Shown here piece by piece: positions 41,876 to 50,884 of a stretch of DNA of 64,000 bases. Position numbers and translations under genes: made by a program. Within the stretch, counting starts at the first letter, position 1. Each line of letters begins with the position of its first letter. Source of the DNA: Phycisphaerales bacterium UBA7800 (GTDB lineage: Bacteria; Planctomycetota; Phycisphaerae; Phycisphaerales; Phycisphaeraceae); assembly GCA_002480565.1 (NCBI GenBank), contig DLCK01000092.1, positions 7,829-71,828 on the forward strand, given 5' to 3'. The notes under the pieces are model-generated. The model was not told where the DNA came from and made no database searches. It saw only the letters and a list, made by a program, of their open reading frames with translations.

Positions 41876-44155
41876 ATGCCTCAACGTCACGCCCGATCCT
41901 TACAGTTGTACAAAAACGCATTGCAATTCATCACCTGCCTGCTGGTGATGACTTTACTCACACCGATTGTGAATGCTGATGCGTTACCCCAGTTAACATT
42001 CAAAAATGGAACGCTGCATGTCAAAACCGCTCACGGGCAAGGCGTGATGCAATTGGGACTCTTCCGATTGCCCTGGCGTCCAAGCACGCGTTTTGAAGCT
42101 CAGGATTTTGTCCCTGCTAACGATCAACCCAACACCTGGCAGATGTCCTACAAGACGGGCTATCCGGAAACCGATGCCGTCACGCCACTGACCTTAAACG
42201 CAACCGTTGAGATTAATAACCCCAAGCGTCTGACGGTGACTTATCACCTGCGATCCGACTCGGTGAATCTCGATGAACACACCAAGTGGATGGGCGGTGC
42301 GATGGCATCCATGCGATTCCCCAAAGACGCATCCAAACGCCAACTTACCTACCTTGCAAACTGGACACGTCACGAATTCGGTGGCGTCCCCTTTGAAGTC
42401 TCCGAAGGGACGCTGTACTACTACGACACCAAAGACATGCGCATCGGTATCTACAGCAATAAATCCAATGCCAACTGGTTTGACACCTCCAGCCAGAACC
42501 TTGGACCAACACGTGTCGATGAACATCACTACACCTACAGCTTCCAACTGCTCCTTGCGGATCCTGACACCCCCACCAACGCATTGGGCGCCTTGCTTAA
42601 CGACCGGCCGTTAAGTGTCAAAATCATTTGTGACAAGGCATACAACTGGTATCCAGTCTCCAATGCCCCTGCAAAAGCCAAGGTCAAAATCAACAACGTC
42701 ACCGCCGTCGGTCAAGCTTTTGAAGCGGAGATCGGTGTCCGTGATTTTGATGGCAAGATTGTTTACGACTTCAGCGAGCGTCTGAACCTGCCAGCCTTTG
42801 GTTCGAAGACCATTGACATTCAAATCCCTGCGGACAAACGCAATCTCTATTTTGTTGAAGCTTCGATCCATGAAAATCATTTTGAAGTCTTCGACCGAAC
42901 CAACCTTGCCATCGTGCCCGACTTTGAATTCAAACAGGATGGCAAGACCAGTATCTTCGGCATCGCAGCGGCTTGGCCAATCCCCGATCAAGACCAAATG
43001 CTTCGACTCATCAAACGCATGGGTGTCCGCCATGCACGAAGCACCATCCTCCCTGAAGGCCAATTCCCCAACTGGCTTCAAGCCAATCTGCACACCAACA
43101 TGCGTGCCAAGGTCAACCCGACTGATGAGGAAAAAAAGCAGATCGAACAAGGTCTTCGCGACATGCTTGCCAAAGCAGAAAAGTACAATGCGGATCACCT
43201 GGAATTTGCCAACGAATGGAACATGAGCCACGGCATCGGCAAAGCCTATCTCGCGCCGACCTATGTCGAAAACTATCTCACCCCACTGGATAACATCCGC
43301 AAGCAAACCCACAGCAAAGTCAAAATCACCATGATCGGTCTGGCGGGAATGGACAGCGGATTCCTCAAGAAAATGTACGAACTCGGGGCATGGGACAAGT
43401 TCGACATCATCAACCTCCACCCCGGACGTGGCAACTACACCGTGGACTATGACCCCAACGGCCCAGGGATGGTCGGTTCACATGGCAACTACTGGAACTT
43501 CTACGGTGCACTTCGAACCATGGTCCGCCTCAACAAACAGTATGGCGAAAAACCCATCATTCTCAGCGAAACCTATGCATGCACTTACCCCAACAGTTTC
43601 TGGGAAGACACCATTCGCAATGCTGCGGAGAACGTGGTCCTCACCAATGCCCTGGCAATGGCAGAAGGTGTCCAACGTGTCTTCTGGTATCAACTCAACG
43701 ACTCGGTCTGGTGGAAGCGTGGCGGCGTCCGGCATACCGATCGTGAGTTTTACTTCGGACTGCTCAATCGCGACCTGAGTTTCAAACCTTCGATGATGGC
43801 ATACATGAACGTCGCTGAAGCCTTGGATCAAGCCACCTTCGTCAAGCATCTGACCTTTGCATCGGACGACAAAGCCAAGGGCGTGCTTTATGACAGACCC
43901 GGCGGGAACCTTGCGATCCTCTGGCATCGGGCAGATGGATATGTCTTAACTGAAAAGAAAAAACCATTCCCATCACCTGAACCCTGGCAAGACACATGGA
44001 AGACCAAAGTCCCCATGACCTTTGCCACCACCGGTGACACCGTCACCACCCGTGATGCACTGGGACGAACCAAGACCTACTCGACAACCAATCACAAAGT
44101 GCAGTTGATCCTTGATGGTGCCCCACTGATTGTTGAAGGTTTGAAGTTCGACTAA
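41876..44155 (+). CDS. Secreted clan GH-A-like glycoside hydrolase
   Basis: From the ATG at 41876, with GGAG eight bases upstream, the protein has 759 residues and a signal peptide (hydrophobic core LQFITCLLVMTLLTPIV, cleavage near VNA before DALPQ). Residues about 35-195 form one beta-rich domain also found, in four copies, in the next protein. After a second beta region, the catalytic domain (about 365-680) has the clan GH-A signature: FANEWNMS with the acid/base Glu447, and IILSETYAC with the nucleophile Glu565. The GH39/GH5-like order fits, but the family number cannot be assigned. FWYQLNDSVWWKRGGV forms another conserved barrel end. It probably cleaves an extracellular polysaccharide. 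An in-frame extension upstream overlaps the pseudopilin gene and is not used. Confidence 0.8.
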   Translation: MPQRHARSLQLYKNALQFITCLLVMTLLTPIVNADALPQLTFKNGTLHVKTAHGQGVMQLGLFRLPWRPSTRFEAQDFVPANDQPNTWQMSYKTGYPETDAVTPLTLNATVEINNPKRLTVTYHLRSDSVNLDEHTKWMGGAMASMRFPKDASKRQLTYLANWTRHEFGGVPFEVSEGTLYYYDTKDMRIGIYSNKSNANWFDTSSQNLGPTRVDEHHYTYSFQLLLADPDTPTNALGALLNDRPLSVKIICDKAYNWYPVSNAPAKAKVKINNVTAVGQAFEAEIGVRDFDGKIVYDFSERLNLPAFGSKTIDIQIPADKRNLYFVEASIHENHFEVFDRTNLAIVPDFEFKQDGKTSIFGIAAAWPIPDQDQMLRLIKRMGVRHARSTILPEGQFPNWLQANLHTNMRAKVNPTDEEKKQIEQGLRDMLAKAEKYNADHLEFANEWNMSHGIGKAYLAPTYVENYLTPLDNIRKQTHSKVKITMIGLAGMDSGFLKKMYELGAWDKFDIINLHPGRGNYTVDYDPNGPGMVGSHGNYWNFYGALRTMVRLNKQYGEKPIILSETYACTYPNSFWEDTIRNAAENVVLTNALAMAEGVQRVFWYQLNDSVWWKRGGVRHTDREFYFGLLNRDLSFKPSMMAYMNVAEALDQATFVKHLTFASDDKAKGVLYDRPGGNLAILWHRADGYVLTEKKKPFPSPEPWQDTWKTKVPMTFATTGDTVTTRDALGRTKTYSTTNHKVQLILDGAPLIVEGLKFD

Positions 44156-44176
44156 TCACAAAACGCAGACGCTTAG

Positions 44177-44210
44177 CCGTGTGATTGTTAACGCAATCGC
44201 ACGGTTTTTT
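44177..44210 (+). terminator. Terminator between the two paralogous glycosidase genes
   Basis: CCGTGTGATTG (44177-44187) pairs with CAATCGCACGG (44194-44204) with one internal mismatch and a 6-base loop, and T6 follows. The second glycosidase gene, 160 bases on, must therefore have its own promoter or depend on read-through. Confidence 0.85.
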
Positions 44211-44369
44211 ATAACCATTCTCAATCCAGTCAAACCGAACAACCCCATGTTGCTCGTGCGCGATCGTTGCGCAGCCATGCATTGGAAAGGAGCCGCTGTC
44301 GCTATATCCATTTAAGTCGCTGTCATTGCTTTGAACACTTCGCATTCAATACGCACAAGGAAAATTGAG

Positions 44370-47300
44370 ATGAAAAAATCGACGCCGTTTTTCATTCTGT
44401 CTTATCTGTTAATTGCATCATCCGTAGTATCTGCCCAAAGCATCACGATCCAAGGCACCGACTGTACGATGGTCGCAGATGCAGGTTTGGTCTACATCCA
44501 AAGCAGTGTCGGCACGAACTTGATGAAACTCGGCGGACTTGACCTTGCATGGGAAGACCCGTTAACCAACGGCGGAACCTTCGAACAAATCAGTCCCAAC
44601 GCGATCGCAATCGACTACACCATCGCCAATGATCCTGCGGGGGAAGTTGCTGTGCATGGCGTCTTCACACTCACTGGCAATTCTGTCAAAATCAATTACA
44701 CACTCACCGCGCCCGATCACATGGTTCTTGGGGGCACCATGGCATACCGAGATAACCTTGCAGCGACCGGCGAAGTGTATTTCTCAGACACCAATCAACG
44801 GCGACATGACTATGCAAACGGTATCAGTATTTTTGAATCAATCAACGGCAACTCAGCATGGCGAGACAATTGGAAACAACACGTCTATCTGACCAACGTC
44901 GGCAATGACACCTATACCTGCTCAACCCAATTCACAGTCGCCCCCCATATCATCAAGGGCAGTGAATGCACCATGACCTTCGACAGTGGCTCGGTGTATC
45001 TCAAAGATGCAGACGGCATCGACCGACTCAAACTCGGCGGACTGGACCTGATGTGGGAAGACCCGCGAACCAGTGGCGGAACGGCCCAACTTATCAGCCC
45101 CAACCAAATCGCAGTCGACTTTACCGTCATTGATGACAGCAGTGGACTGGTCACGGTCAACGGCATCTACTCCCTGCATAACAACACGGTCACCGTGGAT
45201 TACACCTTGTCTGCCCCATCAAGTCTGAGCCTTGGCGGAACCATGATTTTCAGACAAGCCCTAAACAGCACAGCCAACACCTACTTCACTGACACCACAC
45301 AACGTCGACACGATTTCGCAACGCCGATGAGTGTTTTTGAAACTATCGTCGGCAATTCGACGTGGAAAGATTCCTTAAAGCAACATGTCTATCTCACCGA
45401 CATCGGCAACGACACCTATACCTGTACCACACAATTCACCCTTGCACCGCACACCCTCCAAGGCCGCGATTGTGCAATGTACTTTGACAGTGGTTCGGTC
45501 TACATCAAAGACAATGACAATATCGACCGACTCATACTCGGCGGACTGGATATGGTCTGGGAAACCCCGCGAACCTATGGTGGAACCTACCAACTCATCA
45601 GCCCCAACCAGATCGCAGTCGACTTTACTGTCATCGACGACCCCACCGGTTTGGTCAGCGTCTATGGCATCTTCAAACTGGATGAGAACACCGTCACGGT
45701 GGACTACATGCTCATGGCACCAACACCCCTGAGTCTCGGGGGCACCATGGCATTTCGACAGGCACTTGGCAGCACAGGCAACACCTACTTTGCCAACACC
45801 ACCCAACGCCGATATGACTTTGCAACACCGATCAGTGTCTTCGAAAACATCAATGGCAATGCTTCATGGCGCGACAGTTGGAAACAACATGTCTATCTCA
45901 CCGACATCGGCAGCGACACCTATACCTGCAGCACGCAATTCACCGTCGCACCCCATACCATCGTCGGAACCAATCTTGCGATGCGAAGTGAAGATGGAAA
46001 CGTCTACGTCCAGAATGCCTACGGGACCGACCTGATGCAACTGGGCGGTATCAATATCGGCTGGAAACCGCCCATCGCAAACGGCGGTACCGTCGAACTC
46101 ATCAGCCCCAATCAATTCGGCATTCAATATGACATCACCAACGATGTCTCCGGACAGGTCAGCGTCTATGGCATCTACACCTGCAACGACAACACCGTCG
46201 ATGCGGATTTTATATTGACCATCCCATCGGGCATGAGTATAGGAGGCACGCAAATCCGACGTGCCGCAATCAATAAGACCGGCGATGCACTGGAAAAAAT
46301 CGGCCGATGGGAACGTGATGAGCTGGGAGGGGTTGCATATGAAGTAAAATCCGCCTACCTGCGGCGATTCGAATTCAATCAGTCGGTCGCCCTCTTTGAA
46401 CACATCCAAGGCAATGCAGGCTGGCAGAACAACCAGACCCAAAGCATCAGCTTTTCGGATAATGGTGATGGAACCTATGCTGCTCATACAAGCTATACCG
46501 TCGATAATGCCAGCCGAAGCAGTCAAGCGGTCGCTGAACATCTCAACGAGCAAACTGCAACCATCAGCTTCGTCAATCAATACCAACCCTTTAACGTCTG
46601 GCAGTCCGGTCAAACTCCGGAAGTCACCATTCAATTAACCAGCGTACAAAACCAGACACTCACCGGCACGCTCTACGTCACCGCACACGACTACGATGGC
46701 AATGTCCGACTCAATACGCAGCAAGCCATTAATCTTGCTGCATGGCAATGCTTCGAAAAAGCCTACAGCATCCCCCTGCTTCACTTGCCGGACATCGCGT
46801 TCGTGGAAGCAAAATTCATGGACGACCAAACCGAAATCTGTTTCACCCAAACCAACGTCGGCGTATTGCATGACTATACCTTCACGGACAAACAAAACAG
46901 CAACTTCGGCATCAGTGCATATTTCGACATCCCCACTCAATCAGACGTCCACGGACTCCTACAACGCATGGGTATCCGCTGGAATCGAAACGGCGATACA
47001 ACGCTGACATCAACCCAATACGATGCTGTTTCCTGTTTGCATAACAATGTCACCCCAAGTCAATGGAGCAATGACCCGGCAGCGAAAAACGCCTATTTCC
47101 AAGACATGCTCACGCAATGTGACAACCATCAAAACCCCTACTGGGAATTTGGTAACGAATGGAACATGTCCACCATTCACACAGGAACCCATGCAGACAC
47201 CTATGTCAATGACTGGTTGATCCCGCTCACTGCTCAACGGGCCGGACATAATGTGCAGTTAATGTCCGTGGGGATCGCAGGTGCGGACACGACCTTCCTC

Positions 47301-48044
47301 AATGCCATTGCCTCCAATGGTGGATGGAACATGCTTGACGCCATTGCCATGCATCCGGGTCGCGGCAATTTCACACCCGACTACGCTGAGGGCGGCTGGA
47401 CCTACCTTGGTGCCATCAACAGTTTCAAAACAGCCATCAATAACCATGGCTACAAACCCCTGTGGCTCACCGAAGTCTATGCCTGCACCTATCCCAACAG
47501 TGGTTGGAAGGACTCCTACCGTCGTGCAGCGGAAAACATTATTCTGACCTATGCGTACGGTGTCTCAGAAAACATCGCAGGTGTCGAGTTCTATCAACTG
47601 CATGATTCAGTCTGGCATGACCGCGGTGGGATCAACCCCAATGACAGCGAATACCACTACGGCATTCTCTACCGTGATGGCACGCTCAAACCATCACTGC
47701 TGGCATTCTGCGCTATTGCTCAGGCACTCGATGGCGCGACCTTCAACAAGTACATGACATTTACCAACCCCGACATCAAAGGTATCCAGTACACAACGCC
47801 CCATGGCAACATGGCCATCATCTGGAATCGCGCAGAGGGTTATGTTTACGACGACTCCATCGAACAGGACCCCTGGGTTGACCACTGGAACACGAATACC
47901 ACGATCACGGTCAATTCCAGTCAATCATCATTAACTATCATCGACACCATCGGTCGCAGTAACACCGTACCAGTCTCCGGCGGTAGTGCTTCGCTGACTG
48001 TCAACGGCGCGCCGATCATTGTCTATGGCATGACGGCACAATAA
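44370..48044 (+). CDS. Secreted clan GH-A-like glycosidase with four tandem accessory domains
   Basis: The 1224-residue protein has a signal peptide (MKKSTPFFILSYLLIASSVV, cleavage near SA before QSITI). Four copies of one beta-rich domain follow, at residues about 24-192, 193-360, 361-528 and 529-710. Each holds the pattern LKLGGLD(L/M)xWE, then QLISPNQIAVDF, then LSLGGTM. A linker beta region and a catalytic domain (about 840-1180) follow, with GNEWNMS (acid/base Glu930) and LTEVYACTYPNSGW (nucleophile Glu1035), the same active-site layout as the upstream paralog. AAGG before the ATG at 44370 supports the start; the in-frame TTG at 44331 does not. The protein is probably exported and binds substrate through several copies of the repeated domain. 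The substrate is unknown. It lies behind a LacI regulator, a pseudopilin and its paralog. Confidence 0.8.
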   Translation: MKKSTPFFILSYLLIASSVVSAQSITIQGTDCTMVADAGLVYIQSSVGTNLMKLGGLDLAWEDPLTNGGTFEQISPNAIAIDYTIANDPAGEVAVHGVFTLTGNSVKINYTLTAPDHMVLGGTMAYRDNLAATGEVYFSDTNQRRHDYANGISIFESINGNSAWRDNWKQHVYLTNVGNDTYTCSTQFTVAPHIIKGSECTMTFDSGSVYLKDADGIDRLKLGGLDLMWEDPRTSGGTAQLISPNQIAVDFTVIDDSSGLVTVNGIYSLHNNTVTVDYTLSAPSSLSLGGTMIFRQALNSTANTYFTDTTQRRHDFATPMSVFETIVGNSTWKDSLKQHVYLTDIGNDTYTCTTQFTLAPHTLQGRDCAMYFDSGSVYIKDNDNIDRLILGGLDMVWETPRTYGGTYQLISPNQIAVDFTVIDDPTGLVSVYGIFKLDENTVTVDYMLMAPTPLSLGGTMAFRQALGSTGNTYFANTTQRRYDFATPISVFENINGNASWRDSWKQHVYLTDIGSDTYTCSTQFTVAPHTIVGTNLAMRSEDGNVYVQNAYGTDLMQLGGINIGWKPPIANGGTVELISPNQFGIQYDITNDVSGQVSVYGIYTCNDNTVDADFILTIPSGMSIGGTQIRRAAINKTGDALEKIGRWERDELGGVAYEVKSAYLRRFEFNQSVALFEHIQGNAGWQNNQTQSISFSDNGDGTYAAHTSYTVDNASRSSQAVAEHLNEQTATISFVNQYQPFNVWQSGQTPEVTIQLTSVQNQTLTGTLYVTAHDYDGNVRLNTQQAINLAAWQCFEKAYSIPLLHLPDIAFVEAKFMDDQTEICFTQTNVGVLHDYTFTDKQNSNFGISAYFDIPTQSDVHGLLQRMGIRWNRNGDTTLTSTQYDAVSCLHNNVTPSQWSNDPAAKNAYFQDMLTQCDNHQNPYWEFGNEWNMSTIHTGTHADTYVNDWLIPLTAQRAGHNVQLMSVGIAGADTTFLNAIASNGGWNMLDAIAMHPGRGNFTPDYAEGGWTYLGAINSFKTAINNHGYKPLWLTEVYACTYPNSGWKDSYRRAAENIILTYAYGVSENIAGVEFYQLHDSVWHDRGGINPNDSEYHYGILYRDGTLKPSLLAFCAIAQALDGATFNKYMTFTNPDIKGIQYTTPHGNMAIIWNRAEGYVYDDSIEQDPWVDHWNTNTTITVNSSQSSLTIIDTIGRSNTVPVSGGSASLTVNGAPIIVYGMTAQ
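44439..46470 (+). repeat. Four tandem ~504-bp domain repeats within the glycosidase gene
   Basis: Matching positions of successive units fall at codons 193, 361 and 529, exactly 168 codons (504 bases) apart, with the first unit at codon 24. Units 2 and 3 are especially close, sharing long DNA strings such as AGCCCCAACCAAATCGCAGT with few changes. The upstream paralog has a single copy of the domain, so the array arose by internal duplication. Confidence 0.9.
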
Positions 48045-48069
48045 TCGCCGAATCACTTCCACTTCATCA

Positions 48070-48104
48070 AAGGTCGCGCAAGTCTAACTTGTGCGACCTT
48101 TTTC
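48070..48104 (+). terminator. Terminator after the four-domain glycosidase gene
   Basis: AAGGTCGCGCAAGT (48070-48083) pairs with ACTTGTGCGACCTT (48087-48100) with one G-T pair and a 3-base loop, and TTTC follows. It isolates the following acyl-carrier/MBOAT operon, whose promoter must lie within 48105-48271. Confidence 0.9.
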
Positions 48105-48271
48105 ATTACAGACCACCGCACCGATTCATTCGTCACAACCGTCACAAAATCAAGTCCAATTGTTTTGATTCATTTGCATCAGCATGCTCGCGTGATATTT
48201 CAAGCTTGTACCCATGCCCTGCGCATGGTGTTTATGAGTCAATACCGCCTTGACAGGAAGGAATCAAAGAG

Positions 48272-48517
48272 ATGTCCGATACGCTTAGCAAAGTCACCGA
48301 AGTGTTCATTGATGTGTTTGATGATGATGAAATTGAGTTGGAACTTGAAACCACTGCTGAAGATGTCGATGCATGGGACTCACTGATGCACGTGACGTTG
48401 ATGCTCAATATTGAAAAGGCATTCGGCGTTCGCTTTGCCAGCTCCGAAGTCGCAGGTCTTAAGAACATTGGTGAACTGGTCGGACTCATCGAAGCCAAGA
48501 CCGCTGTCGCCAGCTAA
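48272..48517 (+). CDS. Acyl carrier protein of an MBOAT acylation operon
   Basis: The 81-residue acidic protein is a phosphopantetheine carrier. The attachment site is AWDSLMHV, with Ser37 in the classical DSL motif, followed by the acidic recognition helix LMLNIEKAFGVRF. AGGAA precedes the start. It is the first gene of a six-gene operon with FkbH-like, MBOAT, DltX-like and SGNH proteins. By analogy with DltC, the carrier in teichoic-acid D-alanylation, it probably holds the acyl group before membrane transfer. It differs in sequence from the other carrier protein in the window (at 23972), so the two systems have separate carriers. Confidence 0.9.
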   Translation: MSDTLSKVTEVFIDVFDDDEIELELETTAEDVDAWDSLMHVTLMLNIEKAFGVRFASSEVAGLKNIGELVGLIEAKTAVAS

Positions 48518-48544
48518 AAACACGATTTTAACGGGAAAAGACGC

Positions 48545-48940
48545 ATGTTTTCAGGCAAACTTCACCACGTGGGTATCATTGTGCACGAAGAGGATCGCGT
48601 GCCGGAATTGGCAGCGACCTTCGGGCTATCACTGGGTCGAACCGAATACGTCGAAGAATACGAAGCGCTGTGCATCTTCACCGAAGGTGCACTGGGCGTG
48701 ATCGAATTCATCGTGCCCAAGGGGCCCAAGCTCGCCAAGTTCAATAAGGGCATGGGCGGGTTGCATCACATCGCCATTCAAGTCGATGACATCGAACAGG
48801 TCACCGAAGAACTCAAAGCCAAAGACATGCAGTTGCTTGAAGAAAAAGCGGTCGACGCTGGCCCGATTCTCATCAACTTCCTGCCCCCAGCCTACACCCG
48901 TGGCATCACCGTCGAATACATCCAAAACAAAACCTCATGA
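48545..48940 (+). CDS. VOC-superfamily, methylmalonyl-CoA-epimerase-like protein
   Basis: The 131-residue protein has two beta-alpha-beta-beta-beta modules of the vicinal-oxygen-chelate fold. KLHHVGIIVHEED (His8) opens the first, GLHHIAIQVDDIEQV (His75) the second, and GITVEYIQ (Glu124) closes it; these are the usual metal ligands. The closest family pattern is methylmalonyl-CoA epimerase and glyoxalase. It lies 27 bases after the ACP gene and 42 before the FkbH-like gene. In this context it may act on the carrier-bound or CoA-bound acyl group, for example changing stereochemistry at C2, but that is inference. Confidence 0.8.
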   Translation: MFSGKLHHVGIIVHEEDRVPELAATFGLSLGRTEYVEEYEALCIFTEGALGVIEFIVPKGPKLAKFNKGMGGLHHIAIQVDDIEQVTEELKAKDMQLLEEKAVDAGPILINFLPPAYTRGITVEYIQNKTS

Positions 48941-48982
48941 TTAAATGACACCTGTCAGAGTTCCGAGGGATGGGAAGAACGC

Positions 48983-50884
48983 ATGACAACGCTAAACTCA
49001 AATATGCAGCAGGACACCGAACGCTTTGACGAAGTGACCGTATTTAATCACTCACGCAAACTCCGCAAAGAAAAAAAGCACGACGAAGCATTGGAGACCT
49101 TGAAAAACGCGATGCGTCGGCAATGGCTTTCAGCGGAGGGCATCGAAAAAGCCGGACGCCAGATCATCAAGCATTTCAAAACACACGAAACCAAAACCAT
49201 GCGTGTACTGGTGCTTGGCCAATGCACGACCAACTGGGTCTGTAACTGTATCACCGCTTCTGCCTTTGCAGGTGGCATGTCCGTCATCGCCGATGAAGGT
49301 CAGTATGACAACGTCATGCAGGAACTCATGGCAGCTGCATCCAGCGATGTGAAATACGATGCGGTCGTTCTGCTTCCCTGGCATACACGTCTGCTTGCTG
49401 AAGGTGACCGCGATACCCAACAACGCATCGAAGACGAAATCTCATTCTGGCAACAGGCATGGAACTTTGTCACCGGCCAACTCAATACCCGATTGATCCA
49501 AATCGGCTACGACTACAAGTCCCCCGGACACCAGGGCCATCACCTTGGCGGGCAAGCGGGTGGTCACATCAATCTCGTGCGGCAGGTCAATGAAGCTCTG
49601 CGATCAAACCTTCCTGAGATGAGCTTCTTTATCGACCTGGATCAAGTCTCAGGCATGGTCGGACGTGAAACGTTCTACGATGCCCGCCGATACTACTGGA
49701 CCAAACAACCTTTTAGCGAAGTCGGCACCGCACGTCTGTCGGAACACATCTTTGCGGCGTTTCGCACCATGGTCAACGGCCCCAAGAAAGTGCTCATCCT
49801 CGATCTGGATAACACCGTCTGGGGAGGTGTCGTCGGGGAGACCGGCCCGTTAGGCATCGGCATTGGCGACAGTCCTGCTGGCGAAGCGCATCGCGCCCTG
49901 CAACGCTATGCCAAAAGCCTGCAATCCAAGGGGATTCTGCTTGCGGTCTGTTCCAAGAACAATGACGCCGACGCCAAGGAACCGTTTGAAAAAAATCCTG
50001 ACATGATCCTCAAGCTCGAAGACTTTGCGGCCTTTGAAGCCTCGTGGGATCCCAAAGCGGTTGCCATCCAACGCATCGCTCAAACGCTGCGTCTGGGGCT
50101 GGATAGTTTTGTATTCATTGATGACAACCCGGTGGAACGTGAACACGTCCGCCAGATGCTTCCCATGGTTGAAGTCGTGGAAATCAGTGATGATGCAAGT
50201 GAATATGTGCATGCTCTGGAACGTGGTCTTTGGTTTGAAACGATGAACGTCACCCAAGCCGATGCACAGCGCGTCGAACAATACCGCGCTGAAGCCCAGC
50301 GTCGTGAGGTTCAATCCAGTTTCACGTCAATGGATGACTATCTTGATTCATTGAAAATGACTGCTGATGCACGACTCATTGATGAGCAGGACTTTGCCCG
50401 GGTGATTCAACTGCTGGGCAAGACCAATCAATTCAATCTCACCACGCGTCGCCACACCCCGCAAGTGGTCGAAAAAATGCTAGCGGATAGTGACAACATG
50501 GGCATCACCCTTCGCGTGACTGACCGCTTTGGCGATCACGGACTTGTCGCAGTCTTGCTTGCAGTGCTTACGGATCACCCGATGGGCAAGGACGGTAAAG
50601 CCTTTGAAGTGGACACCTGGCTGATGAGTTGCCGCGTGATTGGTCGGACGGTTGAAGAGTTCTGTTACAACAGTCTGCTCGAAGCTGCTCAAGAGCGCAA
50701 TGCCGATTTTGTCGTTGGCAAATACATCCCCACTGCCAAGAACGCATTGGTCAAAGAGCTTTACGACCGTCTGGGTTTTGAAAAGATTCACACGGATGAC
50801 GATGGCACGGTGACCTATGAATTGGACGTCCACAATGCGGAACTTCGTAAGACTTTTTTGGCTAAGGTGGAAACGACCGCATGA
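48983..50884 (+). CDS. FkbH-like HAD-superfamily acyl-loading protein
   Basis: The 633-residue protein matches FkbH-like proteins. The N-terminal part (about 60-260) resembles an SGNH-like domain (VLVLGQCTTNWVCN, FSEVGTARLSEHI). The central HAD phosphatase domain has LILDLDNTVWGG (Asp274, Asp276) and the later FVFIDDNPVEREH (Asp380, Asp381). The C-terminal region (about 440-630; VIQLLGKTNQFNLTTRRH, MSCRVIGRTVEE) is GNAT-like. Family knowledge: FkbH homologs in polyketide pathways take a glyceryl group from 1,3-bisphosphoglycerate, dephosphorylate it and load it onto a carrier protein. Here the ACP is two genes upstream and the next gene, an MBOAT transferase, overlaps by ATGA. A glyceryl or derived three-carbon acyl group for polymer decoration is the natural hypothesis. 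Confidence 0.85.
   Translation: MTTLNSNMQQDTERFDEVTVFNHSRKLRKEKKHDEALETLKNAMRRQWLSAEGIEKAGRQIIKHFKTHETKTMRVLVLGQCTTNWVCNCITASAFAGGMSVIADEGQYDNVMQELMAAASSDVKYDAVVLLPWHTRLLAEGDRDTQQRIEDEISFWQQAWNFVTGQLNTRLIQIGYDYKSPGHQGHHLGGQAGGHINLVRQVNEALRSNLPEMSFFIDLDQVSGMVGRETFYDARRYYWTKQPFSEVGTARLSEHIFAAFRTMVNGPKKVLILDLDNTVWGGVVGETGPLGIGIGDSPAGEAHRALQRYAKSLQSKGILLAVCSKNNDADAKEPFEKNPDMILKLEDFAAFEASWDPKAVAIQRIAQTLRLGLDSFVFIDDNPVEREHVRQMLPMVEVVEISDDASEYVHALERGLWFETMNVTQADAQRVEQYRAEAQRREVQSSFTSMDDYLDSLKMTADARLIDEQDFARVIQLLGKTNQFNLTTRRHTPQVVEKMLADSDNMGITLRVTDRFGDHGLVAVLLAVLTDHPMGKDGKAFEVDTWLMSCRVIGRTVEEFCYNSLLEAAQERNADFVVGKYIPTAKNALVKELYDRLGFEKIHTDDDGTVTYELDVHNAELRKTFLAKVETTA

Noticed and set aside
42611..43420. 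A 269-codon open frame opposite the first secreted glycosidase
   Set aside because: The plus strand encodes the conserved catalytic region; the antisense frame shows biased composition typical of a shadow.
45864..46634. A 256-codon antisense frame in the repeated-domain glycosidase
   Set aside because: It mirrors the domain repeats on the coding strand and has no start signal or family pattern.
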